This document shows positions 10,052-19,512 of a stretch of 64,000 nucleotides of DNA, one piece after another. Both the position numbers and the translations under genes were made by a program. The DNA comes from Microbulbifer agarilyticus S89 (GTDB lineage: Bacteria; Pseudomonadota; Gammaproteobacteria; Pseudomonadales; Cellvibrionaceae). Position 1 is the first letter of the stretch. The number at the start of each line of letters is the position of its first letter. The stretch covers positions 124,001-188,000 of the forward strand of contig NZ_AFPJ01000028.1 of NCBI RefSeq assembly GCF_000220505.1, written 5' to 3'. The notes beneath the pieces were generated by a model that worked only from the letters and a program-made list of their open reading frames with translations, was not told where the DNA came from and made no database searches.

Positions 10052-11641
10052 TTGCCCACGTTTAACCTGGCCGAACTGGCCAAGCCGGAAGGCTTAGACC
10101 TGCTCAAGGGCATTCGCCGCGGCATTGAAAAGGAAGGCCTGCGGGTCACCCCGGAAGGCGAGCTGGCACAGACGGACCACCCGCACGGGCTCGGCTCCGC
10201 ACTTGGCCACGAGTGCATCACCACCGACTTCTCTGAAGCACTGTTGGAATTCATTACGCCACCGGTCGCCACTCCCGAACAGGCACTGGAAAAGCTGGAC
10301 CAGATCCACCGCTTTACCTACAGCCAGATTGGCGACGAGCGCCTGTGGGTCAACAGCATGCCTGGTCGTATCGGCCGCGACGAGGATATCCCGGTCGCCC
10401 GCTATGGCAGCTCCTACAGCGGCACCATGAAGACCATTTACCGGCTGGGCCTGGGCCTGCGCTACGGCCGCGCCATGCAGACCATCGCCGGTATTCATTA
10501 CAACTTTTCCCTGCCGGATACCTTCTGGCAGTGGCTGCAGGCGAAAGAAAACAGCAGTGAATCGCTGCAGGACTTCAAGACCCGCCGCTACTTCGACCAG
10601 ATCCGCAACTTCCGCCGCCAATACTGGCTGCTGATCCACCTGTTTGGCGCGGCGCCGGCGGTGTGCGGCACCTTCGTGCAGGACCGCGAGCACAAGCTGC
10701 AGCCCTTCGACGGCGATGGTCGCAGCCTGTACGCACCGCACTCGACTTCCCTGCGTATGGGCGACCTGGGTTACACCAGCGACGCGCAGAAATCCCTGGT
10801 CGTCTGTTACAACGATCTGCCGAGCTACCTGTCCACCCTGTGCGCCGCCATCTCCAAACCCTATCCGGCCTACCACGAGCTGGGCGTCAAGGATGCAAAG
10901 GGCCACTACCAACAGCTGTCCACCGGCCTGCTGCAGATCGAGAATGAGTTCTACTCACCGATCCGCCCGAAAAACCCCGCTGGGATGGGTGAGACCGCAC
11001 TGTCCGCACTGGACGCCCGTGGGGTGGAATACATTGAAGTGCGCTGCCTGGACCTGAACCCGTTTGTGCCGCTGGGCATCGAAGCACCGCAAATGCGCTT
11101 CCTCGATGCGTTCCTGCTGCACTGCCTACTGAGCGACAGCCCGCAGACCGATGAGGCCGACTACCGCGCGGTGCAGGAAAACCTGTCGCGCATTGTCTAC
11201 CAGGGTCGCGACCCAGAAGTGCAACTTATCCACAACGGTGGCGAGCGCAAACTGACCGACTGGGCCAACGAGCTGCTCGACCAGATTACGCCGCTGGCGG
11301 AACTGCTGGACAGCGCCTGGCAGAGCGAAGATTACGCGCGCGCGGTGGACGTGCAGCGCGACAAGATCAGTGGCAAGACCCTCACCCCGGCCGCGCACAT
11401 GCTGGCGGAGATGCACGAACACGGGCAGACCTTTTTCCAATGGGCCAAAGACAAGGCCGAGCAACACCGCGAGTATTTCATCGACCGCCCACTGAGCGAG
11501 GAAGAGCAGGCCGAGTTCGAGCGCCTGGCGGAAGAGTCGCGACAGAAGCAAAAAGCCGTGGAAGACGCCGACACCGGGACCTTCGAAGACTTTCTCGGCA
11601 AGTACTACGCCCAGTATGTGTTCTGCCACAAAGACCTCTGA
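10052..11641 (+). CDS. gshA: Glutamate-cysteine ligase
   Basis: 529 aa. Catalyses the ATP-dependent joining of Glu and Cys, the first step of glutathione synthesis. The sequence matches the gammaproteobacterial GshA class (RGIEKEGLRVTPEGELAQTD; HECITTDFSEALLEFITPP; IAGIHYNFSLPD; EVRCLDLNPF). The TTG at 10052 is chosen because AGGAGA lies 6 nt upstream and the product starts like other GshA proteins; an in-frame reading from 9983 adds a Cys/Arg-rich stretch that looks non-coding. ggt (27858) in the same window degrades glutathione outside the cytoplasm. Confidence 0.94.
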   Translation: MPTFNLAELAKPEGLDLLKGIRRGIEKEGLRVTPEGELAQTDHPHGLGSALGHECITTDFSEALLEFITPPVATPEQALEKLDQIHRFTYSQIGDERLWVNSMPGRIGRDEDIPVARYGSSYSGTMKTIYRLGLGLRYGRAMQTIAGIHYNFSLPDTFWQWLQAKENSSESLQDFKTRRYFDQIRNFRRQYWLLIHLFGAAPAVCGTFVQDREHKLQPFDGDGRSLYAPHSTSLRMGDLGYTSDAQKSLVVCYNDLPSYLSTLCAAISKPYPAYHELGVKDAKGHYQQLSTGLLQIENEFYSPIRPKNPAGMGETALSALDARGVEYIEVRCLDLNPFVPLGIEAPQMRFLDAFLLHCLLSDSPQTDEADYRAVQENLSRIVYQGRDPEVQLIHNGGERKLTDWANELLDQITPLAELLDSAWQSEDYARAVDVQRDKISGKTLTPAAHMLAEMHEHGQTFFQWAKDKAEQHREYFIDRPLSEEEQAEFERLAEESRQKQKAVEDADTGTFEDFLGKYYAQYVFCHKDL

Positions 11642-11647
11642 GCACCG

Positions 11648-12238
11648 ATGAATTACCTCGCTCACCTGCTGCTGTCCGGCCCGGATCCGGACTGGCAACT
11701 GGGTGGCTTGCTCGGGGACTTCGTCAAAGGCCCGCTGACCGGCGCGCGCCCGCAATCCATTGAAGACGGCATGCGCCTGCACCGGCGCATCGACCTGCTG
11801 AGCGACCAGCACCCCGCCTTCCTGAGCGCGCTCACGCGCCTCGGCCCCGAGTGGCGACGCCTAGGCGGCATCGCGCTGGATATCTGGTTCGACCACCTGC
11901 TCGCCAACAGCTGGGAGCAGTGGCATCCCCACCCCCTGGAAACCTTTTCCCAACAGTGCTGGTCCAACTTCCGCGAGCGCCAGCAGTGGATCCCGGAAAA
12001 CGCGCAAACGTTTATTCAGCGCGCCGAGCAATTTAAACTGCTCCCCGGCTACCGCGAGGTCGACGTAATTCAACGCACCCTCGAACGGGTCGGTCAGCGT
12101 CTGCGACGCCCGCAACCCCTGGTCGACATGCTGCCCCTGCTGGAACGCGATCGCCGCGTACTGGAGCAGGAATTCCAGCAGCTGTTTGCCGACCTGAGCC
12201 AACAGGCTGAACGTTTCCGCCAACAAACTAGCGAATAA
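11648..12238 (+). CDS. acpH: Acyl carrier protein phosphodiesterase (ACP hydrolyase)
   Basis: 196 aa. Removes the 4'-phosphopantetheine group from ACP. The start MNYLAHLLLSGPDPDWQLGG and the segment GDFVKGPL with the metal-binding HRRID ([H]xxRID) agree with AcpH of E. coli (MNFLAHLHLA, ADFVRG, HRRIDVLTD). A conserved Asp also appears in ALDIWFDHLLA, the equivalent of LDVMWDHFL. It starts 6 nt after gshA with no Shine-Dalgarno sequence, so translation is probably coupled. Confidence 0.88.
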   Translation: MNYLAHLLLSGPDPDWQLGGLLGDFVKGPLTGARPQSIEDGMRLHRRIDLLSDQHPAFLSALTRLGPEWRRLGGIALDIWFDHLLANSWEQWHPHPLETFSQQCWSNFRERQQWIPENAQTFIQRAEQFKLLPGYREVDVIQRTLERVGQRLRRPQPLVDMLPLLERDRRVLEQEFQQLFADLSQQAERFRQQTSE

Positions 12239-12253
12239 ATTCCGGAAGACACC

Positions 12254-12745
12254 ATGACCCTGCCAAGCCCGCGCACCACCTTTATACTGATGTTCCTCGC
12301 CGTGATCTTCGTACTCGGTGTGGCCTTCTACATGGAATACGCGATGGGCCTCGAACCCTGCCCACTGTGTATTACCCAGCGGGTGATGTTCCTCGGTGTC
12401 GGCATCACGTCACTGATTGCCTTCCTGCACAACCCTTCCAATATCGGCCGCCGCATTTACGGATTCGTCGTCTCCCTGTGGGCACTGGGCGGCCTCTACT
12501 TCTCCGGCCGCCAGCTGTGGCTGCAGAGCCTGCCGGAAGACGAAGTACCGGCGTGTGGCCCCGGTATCAGCTACATGGTGGAAGTGTTCCCGATGGCGGA
12601 AGTGATCAAAACCCTGCTGACCGGCGACGGCAACTGCGCCGAGGTGCACTGGACCTTTCTGGGCCTATCCATTCCTGGCTGGGCCGCGGTGGGCTTTGTG
12701 GGCTTGATCCTGTTCGGCCTGTGGCAGGCGTTGCGCAAGAGCTAA
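12254..12745 (+). CDS. dsbB: Disulfide bond formation protein DsbB
   Basis: 163 aa inner-membrane protein that reoxidises DsbA and passes electrons to quinones. Four membrane segments are visible. Both periplasmic Cys pairs are present: CPLC (Cys36, Cys39) in loop 1 and Cys101/Cys128 (PACGPG, GNCAEV) in loop 2. It sits close to rsd (algQ), as in Pseudomonas, where dsbB neighbours algQ. Compare the second DsbB-like protein at 30023-30595, which lacks the loop-2 pair. Confidence 0.93.
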   Translation: MTLPSPRTTFILMFLAVIFVLGVAFYMEYAMGLEPCPLCITQRVMFLGVGITSLIAFLHNPSNIGRRIYGFVVSLWALGGLYFSGRQLWLQSLPEDEVPACGPGISYMVEVFPMAEVIKTLLTGDGNCAEVHWTFLGLSIPGWAAVGFVGLILFGLWQALRKS

Positions 12746-12758
12746 GCGAACCTTCACC

Positions 12759-13166
12759 ATGCCCCCCGAATCCAAATCGTGGCCCGGCAAAGCACTGCAC
12801 TGGCTGCTGGGCGCGGGACTGCTGCTGACGTTTGACCTCGCCGGTCGCGCCCTGGCCGCGAGCCTGCCGCTGTCGATACCCGGCCCGGTGCTGGGAATGC
12901 TGCTGTTGCTGCTGGCACTGATGCTGTACGGGCGCGTGCCCTACGGCCTGGGCATGGTTGCCGAGCAGATACTGCGTTTGCTGGTACTGATTTTCCTGCC
13001 TGCCACTGTGGGCATCTATTTTCTGCGCGACCTCTCTGGCGGCGACTGGTTTGCGCTGATCGCCGCGATGGTGATCGGCACCCTGATCAGCCTGACGCTC
13101 ACCGCGCAGCTGCTAAACCATTTGATTCAGCGACGCGCCCGCCGCCGAGGTGAGCATGGGCAGTGA
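12759..13166 (+). CDS. LrgA/CidA-family holin-like membrane protein
   Basis: 135 aa with four membrane segments and the family signature IPGPVLGMLLLLLAL near residue 43. Members work with an LrgB/CidB partner in membrane export, proposed as holin/antiholin control of murein hydrolases or pyruvate/overflow transport. The basic tail (RRARRR) overlaps the start of the LrgB gene by 11 nt, so the pair is translationally coupled. No lytSR-like sensor genes are nearby. Confidence 0.85.
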   Translation: MPPESKSWPGKALHWLLGAGLLLTFDLAGRALAASLPLSIPGPVLGMLLLLLALMLYGRVPYGLGMVAEQILRLLVLIFLPATVGIYFLRDLSGGDWFALIAAMVIGTLISLTLTAQLLNHLIQRRARRRGEHGQ

Positions 13167-13914
13167 GATGCACACCCTGTGGTCGCAATGGCTGGCCCAG
13201 CTGCAGCAGGTGGCGGAAGGTTTCCTGCAGCCGCTCTCCGCCACCCACCCACTGGTGATACTGCCGCTGAACATCGCGGGCTTCTGGCTGGCACTGAAAA
13301 TCTATCGACGCACCGGAACGCCCATTCTGCACCCGGTGGTAGGCGGCAGCCTGCTGGTGTTCGCCGGGCTACTGCTGCTCGGTGTCGACTTCCCCGGCTA
13401 CCAGCAGGGCAGCGCATTGCTGTATCTGTTACTGGGCCCCGCGGTGGTCGCCCTCGCCATTCCCCTCAAACAAAACCTGGTCATGGTACGGCGTGCGGGC
13501 TGGCCACTGATGCTTGGGCTAGTGGTGGGTGCCGTGCTGGCACCACTGGTGGCGGTGGTTATCGCAATGCTGCTGGGCGGCAGTCACACGGTACTGGTCG
13601 CACTGGCCACCAAGTCCGTAACCACCCCCGTGGCACTGGCGCTCACCGAACAGATGAACGGTATTCACAGCCTCGCCGCGGGGGTGGTGGCCTTTACCGG
13701 GATTGTTGGCGCGGTGTTTGGCCCCACCCTCATGCGCCTTTTGGGTATTCACGACGAGCGGGTTACCGGTTTCACCCTCGGTATCAACGCCCACGCCATC
13801 GGCACCGTGCGCGCACTGGAGATCAGCGCACTGTGTGGGGCCTTTTCCGCACTAGCCATGGGTTTGTGCGGCGCACTGACCGCATTGCTGTTATCGGTTC
13901 TCACTTCGACCTAG
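13156..13914 (+). CDS. LrgB/CidB-family membrane protein
   Basis: 252 aa, about seven membrane segments. Typical family motifs are PILHPVVGGSLLVFAGLL near the start, LGPAVVALAIPLKQN, and ATKSVTTPVALALTEQM. The ATG at 13156 is chosen (GAGG 5 nt upstream), giving an 11-nt overlap with the LrgA-like gene. The pair probably forms one complex; whether it acts in autolysis or in metabolite export cannot be read from the sequence. Confidence 0.88.
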   Translation: MGSEMHTLWSQWLAQLQQVAEGFLQPLSATHPLVILPLNIAGFWLALKIYRRTGTPILHPVVGGSLLVFAGLLLLGVDFPGYQQGSALLYLLLGPAVVALAIPLKQNLVMVRRAGWPLMLGLVVGAVLAPLVAVVIAMLLGGSHTVLVALATKSVTTPVALALTEQMNGIHSLAAGVVAFTGIVGAVFGPTLMRLLGIHDERVTGFTLGINAHAIGTVRALEISALCGAFSALAMGLCGALTALLLSVLTST

Positions 13915-14029
13915 CAAAACCAGACGCCCGTCTCTTTCCAGCTTTTTTACGGCGCCCGCCTTGCCCACGGCGGGAGAAGCTTCTACATTCGTATGAGCAG
14001 TTGTAAAAGACACAAAAGGAAACTTGGAG

Positions 14030-14497
14030 ATGTTGGAGAACTGTAAGAACGCGCAAGAGCGCTGGGGCGGCGTCAGCCAGATTATTGACCGCTGGCTACA
14101 GTCCCGTCAGGCGCTGCTGGTGAGCTTTTGCCAGCTATCGGATCACAAGGAGTTTTCCGATAACGACAAGGCCGCGGAGGGCAGTGTCCGCATCCTGTGC
14201 CAGCAGCTGGTGGACTATGTGTCGGCCGGCCACTTTGAGGTCTACGATCAGTTGATTCAGGAAGGCCAGGCCTTTGGTGACACCGAAGGGTTACAGCAGG
14301 CCAAAGCCCTGTACCGGGAAATTGACGGCACCACCGATGTTGCTGTCGACTTCAACGACAAGTATCAGGAGACCGATGATCTCAGCGCGCTGGCACAAGA
14401 TCTTTCCGAGCTCGGCGTCGCGCTGGAAACCCGCTTTGCCGCGGAAGACCGCATGATCGATACCCTGCACACCGCGCACAAAAACCAGCTGGCCTGA
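14030..14497 (+). CDS. rsd: Regulator of sigma 70, Rsd/AlgQ family
   Basis: 155 aa, all-helical. Binds free RpoD and favours the use of alternative sigma factors; in Pseudomonas the orthologue AlgQ also affects alginate and stress genes. MLENCKNAQERWGGVSQIID closely follows the AlgQ start. The ATG at 14030 is chosen, with AAAGGA 9 nt upstream; a TTG two codons earlier is less likely. Neighbours dsbB, FKBP and algP reproduce the Pseudomonas algQ locus. Confidence 0.9.
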   Translation: MLENCKNAQERWGGVSQIIDRWLQSRQALLVSFCQLSDHKEFSDNDKAAEGSVRILCQQLVDYVSAGHFEVYDQLIQEGQAFGDTEGLQQAKALYREIDGTTDVAVDFNDKYQETDDLSALAQDLSELGVALETRFAAEDRMIDTLHTAHKNQLA

Positions 14498-14558
14498 TCA
14501 CACAATCTGGTTTGCACCAGCGCTTTGAATAACGCGATGCGCCAATGTGCATCAGCAA

Positions 14559-14587
14559 TAAAAAAGGGGCCAACAGGCCCCTTTTTT
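14559..14587. terminator. Bidirectional intrinsic terminator
   Basis: GGGGCC (14566-14571), loop AACA, GGCCCC (14576-14581), with an A-run before and TTTTTT (14582-14587) after. It lies between the convergent rsd and FKBP genes and should end both transcripts. Confidence 0.93.
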
Positions 14588-14627
14588 GATCCGTGCGCAA
14601 CCGCGCACCCTGGTAACCGATGTGTGA

Positions 14628-15416
14628 TTACTCGGTTCCCTGATCTTCCTCAACCGCTTCCTTTTCTGCAGCACCTTCGTCACTGTTGACGTCGGCCTTG
14701 TGCAGCTCGACTTCAAAGATCAGAGTCGCATTCGGGCCGATCAGACCGCCGGCGCCACCGGGACCATAGGCCAACTCAGAAGGAATGTAGAGTTCCCATT
14801 TCGCACCCTGCTTCATCAGCTGCAGCGCCTCGGTCCAACCCTTGATCACGCCATTCACCGGGAACTGAACCGGCTTGCCATTTTTATAGGAGCTGTCGAA
14901 CTCGGTGCCATCAATCAGCGTGCCCTTGTAGTCCACTTCAACAACGCTGGTTTCGCTGGGGCTCGGACCGGTGCCTTCGGTAATCACCTTGTACTGCAGG
15001 CCAGAGTCGGTGGTCTGCACGCCTTCTTTCTTGGCATTCTCTTCCAGGAACTTCTTACCTTCTTCCAGGTTCTTTTCCCCGGAAGCTTTAAAGTCGGCTT
15101 CCTGCTTCTCCATCAGCTCTTTTTGCTTGGCCTGCATGTTCTCCTGGAATACCTGGATCACTTTCGTTTTTTCGTCTTGGCTCAAGCGGGACTCACGGCC
15201 GCTAGCGACATCTTGCAGTGCCATGGCAACGATTTGCGGGTCCAGAGCGACTTCCTGGCTCTTGAGGCGGTTAGCCATATCTTCGGCAATGATATAGCTG
15301 ACCTTCTGCTCCTGGGTTTCCAGTTTGACGTCTGCAGAACCTGCAGACTCTTGCTTGTTACAACCGACCAGTGCAATACCCAAAGCAATCGCAGCAGCCA
15401 AAGAAGTTTTATTCAT
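14628..15416 (-). CDS. FKBP-type peptidyl-prolyl isomerase, lipoprotein (FkpA/Mip-like)
   Basis: 262 aa. Signal peptide with lipobox LVGC (Cys19), so it should be a lipid-anchored periplasmic or outer-membrane protein. Then comes the helical FKBP-N dimerisation domain (about 30-125, with [20 protein letters not shown]) and the catalytic FKBP domain (about 130-235, with [19 protein letters not shown] and the ELAYGPGG loop). The tail is acidic. The ATG at 15416 is chosen since it begins the signal peptide. In Pseudomonas an FKBP gene lies between algQ and algP, the same arrangement as here. Confidence 0.92.
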   Translation of the reverse strand: MNKTSLAAAIALGIALVGCNKQESAGSADVKLETQEQKVSYIIAEDMANRLKSQEVALDPQIVAMALQDVASGRESRLSQDEKTKVIQVFQENMQAKQKELMEKQEADFKASGEKNLEEGKKFLEENAKKEGVQTTDSGLQYKVITEGTGPSPSETSVVEVDYKGTLIDGTEFDSSYKNGKPVQFPVNGVIKGWTEALQLMKQGAKWELYIPSELAYGPGGAGGLIGPNATLIFEVELHKADVNSDEGAAEKEAVEEDQGTE

Positions 15417-15952
15417 GAGAGTTGTCTCTTTATTTCCGTGAAACATTGTAAATAGCGATGGCGAGCACCGGTATTAATCGAGCAGGTCCTGTATTCCCTG
15501 CCTATACCGCTGTTGTACACCCTGACATCCGGGGGCATTGTGCGGCAGATCACAGTATCGCAAGCCGGACCGTAGCGAATGGCAAGTCTAACCCATGCAC
15601 GAAGGACCTGCACACCGGCACACGCTTGCTGTGCTCGCTGCATCGGACAGCACTTCTGCGCGGTCGTTTCATTTTACTGACACACGCAATTTGGGCGGGA
15701 CTGCGCGAGAAAATTGAAAACCTTTTGCCACACGCATTGAAAAGTTAAAAATCCTGCAGGCTGCAGGGATGCACGAAGTAAATAACAGCGCTATTATCAG
15801 CGTTAGACCTCGACCTTTTTCTCCGGCAGTGAGGTGGTTCTGCCAGCACCGAGATATCTTGGGGGATGTCTTGAGGATATCTTGGAGTAAGCAATCGGGG
15901 CTCCCAGTAATAACGATGTTCACAACCCGTTCCAACCGCAGGATATTGAATC
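15417..15952. other. 536-bp gap between the FKBP gene and algP
   Basis: This divergent intergenic region must hold the promoters of both genes, but no clear -35/-10 pair could be fixed. It includes an imperfect palindrome ATCCTGCA-GGC-TGCAGGGAT (about 15750-15768), an AT-rich patch before it, and a triple direct repeat at 15853-15887. No convincing gene is seen in it. Confidence 0.5.
15853..15887 (+). repeat. Triple direct repeat upstream of algP
   Basis: Three tandem units, GATATCTTGGGG, GATGTCTTGAG and GATATCTTGGAG, at 15853, 15865 and 15876. The 11-12 bp spacing is close to one DNA turn, so a protein could bind along one face. It lies 66 bp before the algP start. Confidence 0.6.
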
Positions 15953-16918
15953 ATGGCCGCCAAACGCAAAGCCGCTGTTTCCATTGACGCTCTTGAAAAA
16001 CAGATCGCCAAGATCGCCACCCAAATTGAAAAGGCACGAGCCAAGGAAGTGGCCGATGCCGATAAGGCCCTGAAGAAAGCAACAAAAGATGCCGATAAGG
16101 CCAAGGCGCAGGTAGCCAAGGCCAAAGCCAAAGTAGCGACGGCCCGCGCTGCCGCCGCCAAGGCAAAAACCCCGGCCGCCAAAGCCTCCGCCAAAAAGAA
16201 ATCCGATGCTGCCAAGTCTGCTTTGGCCAAGGTAGAAAAAGTTGCCAAGGAAGCTGCCGCAGCACTGACTGGCTCCAAGGCCGCCGTCGCCGCCGCCAAG
16301 CTGGCCGACAAGACTGCGAAAGCCGTGAAGAAAGCCGGCGCTGCCGCTGCCAAGAAAGTACAGGCCGCCAGCAAGCCGAAAAAGAAGAAAGCCGCAGCCA
16401 AGAAGGCCACCGCAAGCAAGCCCGCCGCTGAAAAGAAAGCTACCGCGAAAAAACCTGCGGCCAAAAAGGCCACCGCAAAGAAGGCGGCCACTAAGGCAAC
16501 TAAACCAACCAAGAAGGCCGCGGCGAAAAAGGCTCCGGCCAAGAAAGCGGTAGCGAAGAAGGCAGCAACTAAAAAAGCTGCGGCGAAACCGGCTGCAAAA
16601 AAAGCAGCACCGAAGAAGGCCGCAACCAAAAAAGTCGCCGCCAAGCCCGCAGCCGACAAATCCAATGGCGCCGCAGTGAAGCCGGCCGCTCAGCCAGCGC
16701 CCGCAGCCGCACCCACCCCGGTAAGCGAATCACCGGCACCGGTAATGACCAAGACTTCGGAGCCCAAGCCGGAACCCAAACCCATCGTGCCTGAGTCCAG
16801 CGCTGCGGCCGCGACCCCTGTAGCCCCGAGCATCACCCCAAGCACTCCAGCCAAGAGCCTGTTTTCCACTGAGGAAAACCCGCACTACGGCCCCGAGGAG
16901 CACAAGCACAAGAGCTAA
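15953..16918 (+). CDS. algP: Histone H1-like Lys/Ala-rich protein AlgP
   Basis: 321 aa. The N-terminal 100 residues form a probable coiled coil (SIDALEKQIAKIATQIEKAR). Residues about 125-235 are a low-complexity run of KKA, KPAAK and KKAT units resembling eukaryotic histone H1 tails and AlgP of Pseudomonas, which has KPAA repeats and affects alginate gene expression. The C-terminal 90 residues are Pro/Ala-rich, ending ENPHYGPEEHKHKS. Likely a nucleoid-associated, non-sequence-specific DNA binder. Its stop overlaps that of the convergent TIGR02444 gene by 4 nt. Repeats of this kind are prone to length change between strains. Confidence 0.85.
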   Translation: MAAKRKAAVSIDALEKQIAKIATQIEKARAKEVADADKALKKATKDADKAKAQVAKAKAKVATARAAAAKAKTPAAKASAKKKSDAAKSALAKVEKVAKEAAAALTGSKAAVAAAKLADKTAKAVKKAGAAAAKKVQAASKPKKKKAAAKKATASKPAAEKKATAKKPAAKKATAKKAATKATKPTKKAAAKKAPAKKAVAKKAATKKAAAKPAAKKAAPKKAATKKVAAKPAADKSNGAAVKPAAQPAPAAAPTPVSESPAPVMTKTSEPKPEPKPIVPESSAAAATPVAPSITPSTPAKSLFSTEENPHYGPEEHKHKS

Positions 16919-17484
16919 TTTGTGCGATCACCGGCTCCCTCATTGCCCACGCCTGTGTCTGCGGCACCGGTGTTGGTGCTAAAAGCATCTTGAGAGCTAT
17001 ACGCATCGATCAGGCCCGCCCAGCGGGCCTGATCCTTTTGCATCAGACCATACTGTTCTCCGGCCAGCGCCAGCGGTGAGCGCGTTTCCGGCCAGGTTTC
17101 TCCATTCAGCTTCCACAGTGCGGCCAACTGGCGCTGCTCCATGCGTATCTCGTTGCGCTTGCACCATTCGTAAAGCCGGCTCTGCTTGTTAATACGCCCC
17201 ACAAAGCGGCGCAGGTTACGCACGGTATTGATCATGCGCCGCCGCGGCGCCAACCCGCGGTCCGCCACGCGCCAGCTCTCGTCACTCAGTTGGCGCCCGC
17301 AGGCGCAGGTGTAACTGGCCCACAACAGCAGACACACGTCTGCCCCCTTGCTGTCCTGACACTCCAGCAGGAAGTCGGCCACCGACGGCTGGCGATAAAA
17401 CTCGAGACTGAAATCCCACAGGGGGTTCTGCAAAGGCGAATTAGGCGGAGAGTGCGGCGGTGATGGAGGTGCGGTTTCTGTCAC
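16915..17484 (-). CDS. TIGR02444 family protein
   Basis: 189 aa. The conserved core is NPLWDFSLEFYRQPSVADFL, then GADVCLLLWASY, WRVADR and a basic helix RRRMINTVRNLRR, which fits the TIGR02444 family found beside algP in Pseudomonas. Function unknown. GTG start at 17484 with GGGA 8 nt upstream. The Pro/Ser-rich N-terminus and the Gly/Asn/Thr-rich C-terminus look unstructured. No membrane segment. Confidence 0.8.
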   Translation of the reverse strand: MTETAPPSPPHSPPNSPLQNPLWDFSLEFYRQPSVADFLLECQDSKGADVCLLLWASYTCACGRQLSDESWRVADRGLAPRRRMINTVRNLRRFVGRINKQSRLYEWCKRNEIRMEQRQLAALWKLNGETWPETRSPLALAGEQYGLMQKDQARWAGLIDAYSSQDAFSTNTGAADTGVGNEGAGDRTN

Positions 17485-17569
17485 GATAGAATCCCGGCGA
17501 AATTGTTATGCGACGACATTGTTATGGGGATAGCCTAGTCAATATCGCGCGAATTCAAAGAGGTTTCCA

Positions 17570-19483
17570 TTGATCAATCTGCAAGGGGTGTCGCTGCAAG
17601 TGGGCGGGCGCGACCTGCTCAACGACGCCAGCTGCCGCATCTTCCCCGGCCACAAGGTGGGCATCATCGGCGCCAATGGCTGTGGCAAGTCCACCCTGTT
17701 CAAGATGTTGCTCAAGCAGCAGGAGAGCGACGCGGGCAGTGTCGAAGTCCCAGCGGGCTGGGAAATTGCGCATATGGCCCAGGAGGTATCCGCCAGTGAC
17801 CGCAGCGCCCTCGACTACGCACTGGACGGTGACCACCGCCTGCGCGAGCTACAACAGGAGCTGGAAGCCGCAGAGGCCGATGGCAGTGACGGCAAGCGCA
17901 TCGGCGAGCTGCACGAGCGCATGGCCGCGATTGACGGCTACTCGGGCCCCGCGCGCGCCGCACAGCTACTGGATGGCCTGGGCTTCTCCCACGCGGATCA
18001 GCAGCGCCCGGTACAGAGCTTTTCTGGTGGCTGGCGTATTCGCTTGAACCTGGCGCGCGCGCTGATGTGCCCCGCGGACCTGTTGCTGCTCGACGAACCC
18101 ACCAACCACCTGGACCTGGATGCCACCCTGTGGCTGGAGCAGTGGCTGCAGCGCTTCCCCGGCACCCTGCTGATCATCTCGCACGACCGGGATTTCCTGG
18201 ATGCGGTGGTGGACGGCATTATCAGTTTTGAACAGCAGGATCTGGTGCTCTACAGCGGTAACTACACCGCATTTGAGCGGGCCCGCGCCGAGCGCCTGGC
18301 ACAGCAGCAGATTCAATACGAGAAGCAGCAGGCCCAGCGCGCGCATATGGAAGATTTCGTGCGCCGCTTCCGGGCAAAGGCGACCAAGGCCAAGCAGGCG
18401 CAGAGCCGCCTGAAGGCACTCGACCGCATGGCCGAGATCGCCCCGGCGCATGTGGATTCACCCTTCCGCTTCCGCCTGCCGGCTTCCGAGAAGGTTTCCA
18501 ATCCGCTGGTGGACCTGCGCGAGGCGGAAATCGGTTACCCGGGCAAAACCATTCTGCCGCGCGTGGAAATGGGCATTCAGCCCGGCCGACGCATCGGCCT
18601 GCTGGGCCCCAACGGCGCGGGCAAATCCTCGCTGATCAAAACCCTCGCCGGCGAGCTGCCGCTGCTCGGTGGCGAGCGCCAGTGCGGCGAGCACCTGAAG
18701 ATTGGTTACTTTGCCCAGCATCAACTGGAAGCGCTGGATTCCAAAGCCTCACCCATTCTGCACGTGCAGCGGCTGTCGCCGGAGGCCAGCGAACAGGATC
18801 TGCGCGACTTTTTGGGCGGCTACGGTTTTATCGGCGACCGGGTATTCGAACCGGTGGGCGGTTTCTCCGGCGGTGAAAAAGCCCGCGTGGCACTGGCGCT
18901 GCTGGCGTGGCAGAAACCCAACCTGTTGCTGCTGGACGAACCGACCAACCACCTGGACCTGGAAATGCGCCATGCACTGACGCTGGCGCTGGCGGAGTTC
19001 CCGGGTGCGGTAATCCTGGTATCGCACGATCGCCACCTGCTGGCGAACACCACCGACGAATTTATTCTGGTGGCAGACGGCCGCGCCGAGCCCTTCGACG
19101 GCGACCTGGACGATTACAAACAGTGGTTGCTGGCATTCAAGCGTGAAGAGAAACGCCAGTCCGGCAGCGATACCCCGAGTGCGGACGGCAAGCCTGTTGA
19201 GGATAAGAAAGCCCAGCGGCGCGCGGCGGCGGCCCTGCGCGAGCAACTCAAGCCATTAACCAACAAGCTCAAAAGTATCGAGCAGAAGATGGCCAAGGCA
19301 GAAAAGGAAGTGCAGCGGCTGGAAGAGCAGCTCGCGGATGAAGATCTCTACAGTGGTGGCCGCCAGGATGAAATTACCCAGCTGACCAAAGCGCAGGGCG
19401 AGGCGCGGGAAAGCCTCGATGAACTGGAAATGGAGTGGCTGGAGGTTTCCGAGGCACTGGAGGCAGCGCGCTCCGGTAGTTAA
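17570..19483 (+). CDS. yheS: ABC-F family ATPase (YheS-like)
   Basis: 637 aa soluble protein with two ABC domains and no membrane part. Domain 1 has Walker A GANGCGKST, signature SFSGGWRIR and Walker B LLLLDEPTNH. The linker (about 235-310) is the charged P-site tRNA-interaction motif. Domain 2 has GPNGAGKSS, FSGGEKARV and LLLLDEPTNH. A C-terminal coiled coil of about 90 aa follows. ABC-F proteins act on ribosomes with unusual nascent chains or stalls. TTG start with AGAGG 7 nt upstream. In Pseudomonas an ABC-F gene also follows algP. Confidence 0.9.
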   Translation: MINLQGVSLQVGGRDLLNDASCRIFPGHKVGIIGANGCGKSTLFKMLLKQQESDAGSVEVPAGWEIAHMAQEVSASDRSALDYALDGDHRLRELQQELEAAEADGSDGKRIGELHERMAAIDGYSGPARAAQLLDGLGFSHADQQRPVQSFSGGWRIRLNLARALMCPADLLLLDEPTNHLDLDATLWLEQWLQRFPGTLLIISHDRDFLDAVVDGIISFEQQDLVLYSGNYTAFERARAERLAQQQIQYEKQQAQRAHMEDFVRRFRAKATKAKQAQSRLKALDRMAEIAPAHVDSPFRFRLPASEKVSNPLVDLREAEIGYPGKTILPRVEMGIQPGRRIGLLGPNGAGKSSLIKTLAGELPLLGGERQCGEHLKIGYFAQHQLEALDSKASPILHVQRLSPEASEQDLRDFLGGYGFIGDRVFEPVGGFSGGEKARVALALLAWQKPNLLLLDEPTNHLDLEMRHALTLALAEFPGAVILVSHDRHLLANTTDEFILVADGRAEPFDGDLDDYKQWLLAFKREEKRQSGSDTPSADGKPVEDKKAQRRAAAALREQLKPLTNKLKSIEQKMAKAEKEVQRLEEQLADEDLYSGGRQDEITQLTKAQGEARESLDELEMEWLEVSEALEAARSGS

Positions 19484-19512
19484 CGTGCCGCCCCGATACG
19501 ATCCCTGCGCGG

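Noticed and set aside
15745-16665. Open frame opposite algP coding for an Ala/Phe/Leu-rich membrane-like protein
   Set aside because: It arises from reading the Lys/Ala repeats of algP backwards; the apparent membrane protein is an artefact of the repeat composition.
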